From Thermoleophilia bacterium (lineage in GTDB: Bacteria > Actinomycetota > Thermoleophilia > Gaiellales > Gaiellaceae): DNA of 10,883 nucleotides. This document shows, piece by piece, positions 6,170 to 10,883 of this stretch; within the stretch, counting starts at the first letter, position 1; each line of letters opens with the position of its first letter. Both the position numbers and the translations under genes were made by a program. Below the pieces are notes generated by a model. The model saw nothing but the letters and a program-made list of their open reading frames with translations, was not told the origin of the DNA and ran no database searches. Location: the NCBI GenBank assembly GCA_025933895.1, contig JAICZB010000053.1, forward strand, positions 1 through 10,883, given 5' to 3'.

Positions 6170-6198
6170 ATCCTACATCGTACCTGGCACTGTTACAA
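6170..6198 (-). promoter_or_regulatory. Sigma-70-type promoter for the Cys3His protein gene
   Basis: On the minus strand TTGTAA (complement of 6193-6198) and TAGGAT (complement of 6170-6175) are separated by exactly 17 bp. Each hexamer matches 4 of 6 consensus bases. Transcription would start near 6160-6164, giving a leader of about 40 nt before the TTG at 6120. A GGGGAG at 6148-6153 is too far from that TTG to be its ribosome site, so the true start remains uncertain. Confidence 0.5.
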
Positions 6199-6201
6199 AG
6201 T

Positions 6202-6236
6202 CGCCGGATCCGTTGCCTGCGAGGCAAACGTCGGCG
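6202..6236 (-). terminator. Hairpin after the aldehyde dehydrogenase-small membrane protein pair
   Basis: TTGCCT (6213-6218) and AGGCAA (6222-6227) pair around a 3-nt loop, extended by CG/CG with one bulge and by CGCCG (6202-6206) with CGGCG (6232-6236) across an internal loop. It lies 1 nt past the stop at 6238 on the minus strand and ends just before the promoter of the next gene, as a terminator would. Confidence 0.5.
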
Positions 6237-6237
6237 C

Positions 6238-6411
6238 TCAAACGCGACGCCGTTCCACGTCTGCGTCGCTGCTGGCCGCGCGGCGACCGAAACCGGCCAC
6301 CCAGAGGATCGCCAGCACGAGCCCGACGAGTCCGACCGGGATCCCGACCCACGGGATCAGAAACAGGAAGACGATCCCGACGATGATGAACGCGATCCCC
6401 AGACCGATCAT
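6238..6411 (-). CDS. Small two-helix membrane protein (57 aa)
   Basis: An ATG at 6411 opens a 57-residue frame starting MIGLGIAFIIVGIVFLFLIP, then WVGIPVGLVGLVLAILWVAGF, and ending with a charged tail (GRRAASSDADVERRRV). The two hydrophobic stretches (about 2-21 and 22-43) are joined by a Pro/Trp/Gly turn, with a positive cytoplasmic tail. It resembles the abundant short actinobacterial membrane proteins of unknown function (DUF6131-like in style; I cannot confirm membership). A GGGGA lies 10 nt upstream. The gene starts 51 nt after the aldehyde dehydrogenase stop, in the same frame and probably on the same transcript, followed at once by a hairpin. Glycine-zipper-like spacing suggests helix packing. 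The opposite strand shows only acidic low-complexity noise. Confidence 0.65.
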   Translation of the reverse strand: MIGLGIAFIIVGIVFLFLIPWVGIPVGLVGLVLAILWVAGFGRRAASSDADVERRRV

Positions 6412-6462
6412 GAGGTCGGCGTCCCCGCAGGCCGGAAACGGGAAACGTCGGGCGGTGCCGAC

Positions 6463-7887
6463 TTACGCCTGGATGACCACGAGCCGCTCCTCGGTCATCT
6501 CGCGGATCGTGTAGGCCGGGCCTTCTTTCGTGTTGCCGGATCCCTTGACGCCGCCGTAGGGCATCTGGTCGGCGCGGAAGGTCGGCGCCTCGTTGACGGT
6601 GACGCCACCGAACTCCAGAGCTTCCGCCGCCGCGAGCGCCGACGAGATCGAGCCGGTGAAGATCCCGGCCTGGAGCCCGTACTCGGTGGCGTTGGCGCGC
6701 GAGTACGCGTCCTCGAGCGAGTCGACCGCGTTGACCACGCAGACCGGTCCGAAGACCTCGTCGCAGACGACGTGCGCCGTCTCGGGCGCCTCCCCGAGCA
6801 CGATCGGGCCGAGCGGGTCCGAGTCGGTCGTTCCGGCGAGGAGCTTCGCGCCGGACGCCTGCGCGTCGTCGACCCATTCGGCGATCCGCGTCCGCGACTC
6901 CTCGTCGATCACGGGCCCGACGTCGGTGGCCTCGTCCGAGGGGTCGCCGACGACGAGCGCCTCCACCTTCGGGAGGAAGCGCTCGAGGAAGTCGTTCAGG
7001 ACCGGCCGCTCGACGTAGATCCGTTGCACGGAGATGCAGCTCTGTCCGGCGAACGAGAACGCGTTCGCGGCGAGCTTCGGGGCGGCGAGATCGAGGTCGG
7101 CGTCGGCTGCGACGACGACCGGCGTGGAGTTGCCCAGCTCGAGCCGGACGCGCTTCTGAGCTGCGCGCTCTGCGATCCCCCAGCCGACGCCGCTCGAGCC
7201 GGTGAACGTGATCATGCGGACGCGTTCGTCCTCGACGAGGACGTCGCCGATCGCGGCGGACGGGCCCACCAATACGTTGAGCCAGCCGGCCGGAAGGCCC
7301 GCTTCCTGCTCGAGCTCCGCGAGGAGGAGCGCCGAGAGCGGCGTCTGGCTCGCCGGCTTGAGAACGACCGGGCAGCCCGCCGCCAGCGCGGGCGCGAGCT
7401 TGTGCGCGACGAGGTTGCAGGGGAAGTTGAACGGCGAGATCGCGCCGACGATCCCGATCGGCCGGCGCAACGTGAACGCGATCTTCCCCTCGCCGGCTTC
7501 CGAGGCCTGCATCGGGACGACGTCGCCGGCGAGCTTCCGCGCCTCGACGGCCGCGAACGTGTATGTCGAGACCGCGCGCGAGGCCTCGACGCGGGCGGTC
7601 TTGATCGGCTTGCCGGCTTCTGCGCAGATCGTCTGCGCCATGTCCTCGTGCCGCTCGCGCAGAAGACCGGCGATCCGGTCGAGGATCGCAGCTCGCTCGT
7701 GCGCCGGCAGCGGAGACGCGAGCGCCCGCGCTGCGGCGTCGACGGCGCGGCGCGCCTCGTCGGCTCCGGCCTTCGCGATCCGGCCCACGACGTCGCCGGA
7801 GAACGGCGAGCGCACGTCGACCGTCTCGCCGGTCTCGATCCATGCTCCGTCGAGGAGGAGCTTGTGCGCGTCGGTCGTCGTCGCCAT
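6463..7887 (-). CDS. NAD(P)+-dependent aldehyde dehydrogenase (lactaldehyde / non-phosphorylating glyceraldehyde-3-phosphate dehydrogenase-like branch)
   Basis: The enzyme oxidises an aldehyde to its acid with NAD(P)+ in the cytoplasm. The 474-aa length is normal. Visible motifs are SPFNFPCN (oxyanion Asn near 151), VVLKPAS (cofactor Lys), FTGSSGVG, catalytic Glu250 in LELGNSTP and nucleophile Cys284 in AGQSCISVQR; the Glu-Cys spacing of 34 equals the family norm. The C-terminal FRADQMPYGGVKGSGNTKEG and EMTEERLVVI resemble lactaldehyde, succinate-semialdehyde and phosphonoformaldehyde dehydrogenase groups. ELGN replaces the usual ELGG, so the substrate cannot be assigned. The ATG at 7887 faces the lactonase-like gene across 11 bp; a weak GGA lies 8 nt upstream. 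Its promoter must lie inside or against the neighbouring gene. A small membrane protein follows downstream. Confidence 0.93.
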   Translation of the reverse strand: MATTTDAHKLLLDGAWIETGETVDVRSPFSGDVVGRIAKAGADEARRAVDAAARALASPLPAHERAAILDRIAGLLRERHEDMAQTICAEAGKPIKTARVEASRAVSTYTFAAVEARKLAGDVVPMQASEAGEGKIAFTLRRPIGIVGAISPFNFPCNLVAHKLAPALAAGCPVVLKPASQTPLSALLLAELEQEAGLPAGWLNVLVGPSAAIGDVLVEDERVRMITFTGSSGVGWGIAERAAQKRVRLELGNSTPVVVAADADLDLAAPKLAANAFSFAGQSCISVQRIYVERPVLNDFLERFLPKVEALVVGDPSDEATDVGPVIDEESRTRIAEWVDDAQASGAKLLAGTTDSDPLGPIVLGEAPETAHVVCDEVFGPVCVVNAVDSLEDAYSRANATEYGLQAGIFTGSISSALAAAEALEFGGVTVNEAPTFRADQMPYGGVKGSGNTKEGPAYTIREMTEERLVVIQA

Positions 7888-7892
7888 ATGCT
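7887..7892 (+). promoter_or_regulatory. Putative -10 element (TATGCT) of a leaderless lactonase-like transcript
   Basis: TATGCT fits TANNNT and ends 6 nt before the GTG at 7899; it overlaps the first base of the start codon of the divergent aldehyde dehydrogenase gene. No Shine-Dalgarno is present. Binding of polymerase here would block initiation codon-proximal DNA of the other gene. Confidence 0.45.
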
Positions 7893-7898
7893 CAGTCC

Positions 7899-8513
7899 GT
7901 GCTCACGCGTGACCATATCGGTCGGCACCTGACCAGCGAGGTCGTCTTCTCCGGCGACCGCTGGCCGGGCTTCTCCGACACGATCGAGCATCCGGACGGT
8001 CTCGTCCTCGTCGACACCGGGATGATCGACTCGACGCCCGAGCTCGACGAGGAGTGGCAGCCGACGCCGCACCCGCTGCCCGAGGATCTCGTCCGCCGCG
8101 TCGCCGTGGTGATCAACACGCATCTCCACTTCGACCACTGCGGCGGCAACCGGCTCTATCCGGGGATTCCGATCCACGTCCAGCGCCGGGAGCTCGCCGA
8201 CGCCCTGACGCAGGACGACTACACGATCCGGGAGTGGGTCGACTTTCCCGGCGCGACGTACGTCGAGCACGACGGCGAGTCGGAGATCCTGCCGGGCGTG
8301 CGGCTCGTGCCGGCGCCGGGGCACACGGCGGGTCACCAGATCGTCGTCGTGGACACGGACGAGGGGACGGTCGTGCTGGGCGGCGACGTCGGCTACTCGT
8401 TCGCGGAGCTCGGGCAGGGGGACACCGAGGGCCGGCGGCTCGTCCTCGACCTCGCCGCGCCGACGTACCTCGGACACGTCACGGAGCCACGCGTGCCCGA
8501 GCGTCGCGGCTAG
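7899..8513 (+). CDS. Metallo-beta-lactamase-fold hydrolase, N-acyl-homoserine-lactonase-like
   Basis: The 204-aa product carries a complete dinuclear zinc site: H75-x-H77-x-D79-H80 in THLHFDHCGG, H142 in PAPGHTAGHQ, D163 in GGDVGYS and H193 in YLGHV. The order and surroundings (VDTGM near the start, HxHxDHCGG, PGHTxGHQ) match the AttM/AiiA lactonase branch, which opens lactone rings such as those of acyl-homoserine lactones. It is shorter than typical AiiA/AttM (about 250 aa): the stretch between D163 and H193 lacks most of a helix normally present, so substrate preference may differ. The GTG at 7899 is chosen because upstream codons overlap the divergent dehydrogenase, a -10 box is spaced 6 nt away, and the N-terminus is complete for the fold. 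No cleaved signal peptide is seen. It meets the next gene tail to tail 6 bp apart. Confidence 0.85.
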   Translation: MLTRDHIGRHLTSEVVFSGDRWPGFSDTIEHPDGLVLVDTGMIDSTPELDEEWQPTPHPLPEDLVRRVAVVINTHLHFDHCGGNRLYPGIPIHVQRRELADALTQDDYTIREWVDFPGATYVEHDGESEILPGVRLVPAPGHTAGHQIVVVDTDEGTVVLGGDVGYSFAELGQGDTEGRRLVLDLAAPTYLGHVTEPRVPERRG

Positions 8514-8519
8514 CCGGCG

Positions 8520-8927
8520 CTAGTCCTCGGGGATCCGCGCGGCGAGCGCCGCGAGGACCTTGCCCTGGATCGAGGGCACGTCGTGCATGAGCGTCCTGAA
8601 GCCGGACGCGGTCACGACGAGGATCCGAGCCGGCCCTCGCGTTCGCACCGTGGCGGTTCGCGGCTTCCCCGAGACCAGGGCGATCTCCCCGATGAAGTCG
8701 CCGGGCCCGAGCTCGTTGACGACGCGTCCCTTGCGAACGACGTCGGCCTCTCCCTCGATGAGGACGAGGAACTCCCAGCCGGCCGTCCCCTCGCGCGTGA
8801 GGTTGCGGGCCTTCGGCAGGTGGAGCTCGTCGGCGAGCAAGGCGATCTCCCCGAGCTCGCGCTTCGAGCACGCAGAGAAGAGCGGGACCCGCTTCAGGAG
8901 CTCGATCTTCGCGTTCTTGCGCAGCAT
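8520..8927 (-). CDS. Stand-alone cyclic nucleotide-binding domain protein
   Basis: The 135-aa product is essentially one CAP/CNMP-binding beta-roll. It opens with KIELLKRVPLFSACSKRELG, followed by FLVLIEGEADVVRKGRVVNELGPGDFIGEIAL and RTATVRT. The phosphate-binding cassette GEIALVSGKPRTATV has E81 and R90, the residues that hold ribose and phosphate of cAMP or cGMP in this family. The C-terminal helix (FRTLMHDVPSIQGKVLAALAARI) ends the domain. There is no DNA-binding helix-turn-helix, so it is not a Crp/Fnr regulator; such proteins may act as partners of others. The ATG at 8927 is chosen as the first start giving the standard domain beginning; the frame extends farther upstream only through the thiolase region. 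It diverges from the thiolase across 22 bp. Confidence 0.85.
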   Translation of the reverse strand: MLRKNAKIELLKRVPLFSACSKRELGEIALLADELHLPKARNLTREGTAGWEFLVLIEGEADVVRKGRVVNELGPGDFIGEIALVSGKPRTATVRTRGPARILVVTASGFRTLMHDVPSIQGKVLAALAARIPED

Positions 8928-8936
8928 CGACCGAGG

Positions 8937-8942
8937 TACAGT
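8937..8942 (+). promoter_or_regulatory. Putative -10 element (TACAGT) of a leaderless thiolase transcript
   Basis: TACAGT fits TANNNT and ends 7 nt before the ATG at 8950. A GAGG at 8933-8936 is too far (13 nt) for good ribosome binding from that ATG. A Shine-Dalgarno-like AAGG at 8970-8973 lies 9 nt before the alternative ATG at 8983. Confidence 0.4.
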
Positions 8943-8949
8943 CTCTTGC

Positions 8950-10152
8950 ATGACCCAATCCGGCGCAACAAGGCCCGGCGCAATGATCGTCGACGCCGTC
9001 CGCAGTCCGATCGGGAAGAAGAACGGCACCCTGTCGCACATTCGCGGCGACGAGCTGTCGGCGCAGGTCGTGAACGCGCTCGTCGGCCGGAACGGCGTCG
9101 ACCCCGCCGAGATCGAGGACGTGCAGTGGGGTTGCGTCTCGCAGGTCGACGAGCAGGCGTGGAACATCGGCCGCAACGTCGCGCTCACCGCGGGCTGGCC
9201 GGTCTCCGTCGCGGGGACGACGGTCGACCGCCAGTGCGGCTCGTCGCTGCAGACGAGCTTCAACGCCGCCGCGGCCGTCTGGTCTGGCCAGCTCGACCTC
9301 GTGGTCTCGGGCGGCGTCGAGATGATGTCGCGCGTCCCCATGGGGTCGAACAACGGCTCGATGTCGCCGCTCGTGCACGAGCACCACGACATCGTGATGC
9401 AGGGGATCTCGGCCGAGGAGATCGCGAAGCAATGGGACTTGACGCGCGAGGAGCTCGACCGGATCGGCTACGAGTCGCACCAGCGCGCCGCTCGAGCGAT
9501 CGACGAGGGGCGGTTCGAGAAGGAGGTCGTCCCGATCGAGCTCGACGTGCCGGAGCCGGACGAGTCCGGCGGCGCCGCGACGGCGACCCGCGTTCGCTTC
9601 GCCGTCGACGAGGCGGTGCGGCGCGAGACGACGCTCGAGAAGATGGCGGCGCTCCAGCCGGCGTTCATTCCCGAAGGCGTCGTGACGGCCGGCAACTCGT
9701 CCCAGATCGTCGACGGATCGGCCGCGCTGCTCGTGGCCTCCGAGGCGAAGGCGTCGGAGCTCGGGCTGGAGCCGCGCGCACGTTTCGTCTCCTTCGGCGT
9801 CGTCGGCGTCGACCCGCATCTCATGCTGCACGGCAACCCCGAGGCTTCCGCGAAGGCGCTTGCGAAGGCGGGCCTGACGTGGGACGACATCGACGTGATC
9901 GAGGTGAACGAGGCGTTCGCGTCGGTGGTCGGCCAGTTCCTCGCCGACACGGGCCTACGGGAGCGCTACGAGGCCGGCGACGTGAACCCGAACGGCGGCG
10001 GGATCTCGCTCGGCCACCCGCTCGGCGCGACCGGGGCTCGGATCACGGCGACGCTCGTGTCGGAGCTCGAGCGGCGGAACGCCCGCTACGGGCTCGCGAG
10101 CATGTGCATCGGCTTCGGCCAGGCCATCGCCTGCGTGGTCGAGCGCGTCTAG
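8950..10152 (+). CDS. Acetyl-CoA acetyltransferase-type thiolase
   Basis: A 400-aa thiolase that would cleave 3-ketoacyl-CoA with CoA, or condense two acyl-CoAs, in the cytoplasm. The N-terminus MIVDAVRSPIGKKNGTL is the family opening. The nucleophile is Cys96 in DRQCGSSLQT; the catalytic Asn-Glu-Ala-Phe is in VNEAFASVVG; His356 lies in GGGISLGHPLGATGAR; and the second cysteine Cys386 is in MCIGFGQAIA. That last motif departs from the usual CxGGGxG by replacing the middle glycine with Phe and a later one with Ala, a variant often seen in actinobacterial thiolases. Which acyl chain it takes is unclear. The ATG at 8950 is preferred (leaderless -10 box); ATG 8983 would give 389 aa. The methyltransferase-like gene follows 17 bp later in the same direction. 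Confidence 0.93.
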   Translation: MTQSGATRPGAMIVDAVRSPIGKKNGTLSHIRGDELSAQVVNALVGRNGVDPAEIEDVQWGCVSQVDEQAWNIGRNVALTAGWPVSVAGTTVDRQCGSSLQTSFNAAAAVWSGQLDLVVSGGVEMMSRVPMGSNNGSMSPLVHEHHDIVMQGISAEEIAKQWDLTREELDRIGYESHQRAARAIDEGRFEKEVVPIELDVPEPDESGGAATATRVRFAVDEAVRRETTLEKMAALQPAFIPEGVVTAGNSSQIVDGSAALLVASEAKASELGLEPRARFVSFGVVGVDPHLMLHGNPEASAKALAKAGLTWDDIDVIEVNEAFASVVGQFLADTGLRERYEAGDVNPNGGGISLGHPLGATGARITATLVSELERRNARYGLASMCIGFGQAIACVVERV

Positions 10153-10169
10153 CCCAACCGTCGAGCGAC

Positions 10170-10718
10170 GTGCGAGCGGTCGAGGTCGTCTTCGCGGTCG
10201 GGTGGGCGGCGTTCTGGCTGTACTGGCTCGCGGCGGCTATTTCCATGAAGAGGGGCCGTGTCGCGTGGTCGCGCGAGGTGCGAATCCGCGTCGTGATCAT
10301 CGTGCTGGTGTTCGTCCTGCTTCGCGTGGGAGCCTTTCGGGGCCACGGACTCAACAAGGAACCCTGGGTCGCCGCCGTCGGGCTCGTGCTCTTTGCCGGC
10401 GGGTTGGCGTTTGCGGTCTGGGCGCGCCTCCACATCGGGCGCAACTGGGGAACTCCGATGACCCGGAAGAACGAGCCGGAGCTGGTGAGCAGCGGTCCTT
10501 ACCGTCTGGTTCGACACCCCATCTACAGCGGCATCCTGGTTGCGGGCGTCGGCACCGCAATCGCGCTGAGCTGGACGTGGCTCGTGGTCGTCGGGCTTGC
10601 CGGCGTCTACTTCTTCTACAGCGCGACCGTCGAGGAGCGCTACCTGACCGCGCAGTTCCCCGAGGAGTATCCGAAGTACAAGCGTTCGACCAAGATGCTC
10701 GTGCCATTCGTCCTCTAG
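10170..10718 (+). CDS. Isoprenylcysteine carboxyl methyltransferase (ICMT/PEMT)-family membrane protein
   Basis: The 182-aa protein has four or five hydrophobic segments (about 4-24, 37-54, 69-88, 121-150) and the C-terminal S-adenosylmethionine-binding signature of the family: SSGPYRLVRHPIYSGILV (R115-H116-P117) and VEERYLTAQFPEEYPKYKRS (E155-E156). Family members methylate the carboxyl of prenylcysteines or phospholipid/phenolic acceptors; bacteria lack the classical prenylated-protein substrates, so the substrate here is unknown. The GTG at 10170 gives a complete first membrane segment; a weak GAG precedes it. Its location 17 bp after the thiolase suggests a shared transcript. A UUCG hairpin follows 11 nt after the stop. 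Confidence 0.88.
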   Translation: MRAVEVVFAVGWAAFWLYWLAAAISMKRGRVAWSREVRIRVVIIVLVFVLLRVGAFRGHGLNKEPWVAAVGLVLFAGGLAFAVWARLHIGRNWGTPMTRKNEPELVSSGPYRLVRHPIYSGILVAGVGTAIALSWTWLVVVGLAGVYFFYSATVEERYLTAQFPEEYPKYKRSTKMLVPFVL

Positions 10719-10729
10719 ATGAGTAGTTC

Positions 10730-10745
10730 CACGGCTTCGGCTGTG
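10730..10745 (+). terminator. UUCG-tetraloop hairpin after the methyltransferase gene
   Basis: CACGGC and GCTGTG pair (one G.T wobble) around TTCG, a very stable C(UUCG)G tetraloop, 11 nt after the stop codon. No T run follows. It probably ends the thiolase-methyltransferase transcript. Confidence 0.5.
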
Positions 10746-10765
10746 ATGTAGGGACCAGAAGCAGC

Positions 10766-10804
10766 CGGTCGAAGTCGGCGGTGGCTTGTTGTCACCGTCG
10801 ACCG
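10766..10804. repeat. Long imperfect inverted repeat before the transposase start
   Basis: CGGTCGA (10766-10772) pairs with TCGACCG (10798-10804), and inside it CGGTG (10779-10783) pairs with CACCG (10793-10797) around a 9-nt loop, with a one-sided 6-nt bulge (10773-10778). The hairpin ends 2 nt before the Shine-Dalgarno of the next gene. It may stop read-in transcription or limit translation, as seen near insertion sequence ends. Confidence 0.4.
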
Positions 10805-10816
10805 AAGGGGGCCACG

Positions 10817-10883
10817 ATGCTCGCCGACCTCGACCTGCTGCTGATTGCGGTGTTCTGTGCCGCTGATGATCTCCTGCCCAAGC
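10817..10883 (+). CDS. Probable transposase, N-terminal fragment (cut by window edge; IS982-like)
   Basis: An ATG at 10817, with GGGGG (10807-10811) 5 nt upstream, opens a frame reading MLADLDLLLIAVFCAADDLLPK to the window edge. The pattern DLDxLLxxVFCxxDDLLP is like the start of actinobacterial IS982-type DDE transposases as I recall them, but 22 residues are too few to confirm, and no catalytic residue is present. Terminal inverted repeats cannot be defined because the other end is outside. It would mark a mobile element beginning within about 100 bp left of the start. Confidence 0.45.
   Translation, partial: MLADLDLLLIAVFCAADDLLPK

Noticed and set aside
6043..7932. Long plus-strand frame (629 codons) opposite the aldehyde dehydrogenase
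   Set aside because: Asp/Arg-rich low-complexity translation with no domain; the opposite strand encodes an intact aldehyde dehydrogenase.
8928..9392. Upstream part of the frame of the cyclic nucleotide-binding protein
   Set aside because: It is antisense to the thiolase and shows Ser/Thr/Pro-rich noise; the domain itself begins at the ATG at 8927.
8583..10169. N-terminal extension of the methyltransferase frame through the thiolase gene
   Set aside because: The upstream part is Arg-rich noise out of frame with the thiolase; the real protein starts at the GTG at 10170 where the first membrane segment begins.
1..10883. CRISPR array, tRNA, rRNA or riboswitch
   Set aside because: No regularly spaced repeats, no cloverleaf with a TTCRANY arm, no rRNA-like stretch; no cobalamin-riboswitch-like conserved box precedes queG, whose upstream gap is only 17 bp.

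Overview
The window is high-GC DNA (roughly 70% G+C by eye). It has many GTG starts and one TTG start, dense gene packing, TANNNT -10 boxes lying 6-7 nt upstream of start codons (leaderless style), and a PafB-PafC-type double WYL regulator. Together these point to an actinobacterium; a soil or environmental lineage such as Thermoleophilia (Gaiellales/Solirubrobacterales) is my best guess, but that placement is inference.

Layout. Positions 1-49 (-) hold the first 16 codons of a zinc-type/quinone oxidoreductase. It diverges across 17 bp from queG (67-1083, +, epoxyqueuosine reductase), whose end overlaps a membrane-anchored GAF-histidine kinase (1076-2830, +). A strong hairpin (2856-2889) closes this pair. 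The gap 2831-3306 is not empty: it holds a 26-codon peptide ORF on the minus strand with a near-ideal Shine-Dalgarno, a hairpin at its stop codon and a DosR-like box upstream, and a 63-codon frame broken by an in-frame TGA. Next come the 673-aa pafBC fusion (3307-5328, -), a 309-bp regulatory-looking gap with two DnaA-box-like tandem repeats and two near-identical 15-bp palindromes 43 bp apart, and a 160-aa protein with a C-terminal Cys3His motif (5638-6120, -) that has its own promoter.

The right half is metabolic. An aldehyde dehydrogenase (6463-7887, -) is followed by an unlisted-size 57-aa two-helix membrane protein (6238-6411, -). The dehydrogenase diverges across only 11 bp from a metallo-beta-lactamase-fold lactonase-like enzyme (7899-8513, +). 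A stand-alone cyclic-nucleotide-binding domain protein (8520-8927, -) meets the lactonase tail to tail and diverges across 22 bp from an acetyl-CoA acetyltransferase-type thiolase (8950-10152, +), followed by an isoprenylcysteine methyltransferase-family membrane protein (10170-10718, +) and a UUCG hairpin. The right edge holds the first 22 codons of a probable transposase (10817 onward), preceded by a long imperfect inverted repeat.

How it works together. The right half looks like aldehyde/lactone and acyl-CoA metabolism, but no single pathway can be proven from these genes. The left half combines tRNA modification, an orphan sensor kinase and a DNA-damage-type regulator. I see no CRISPR array, rRNA, tRNA or obvious defence system. 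The most novel-looking material is the intergenic structure and the small ORFs.
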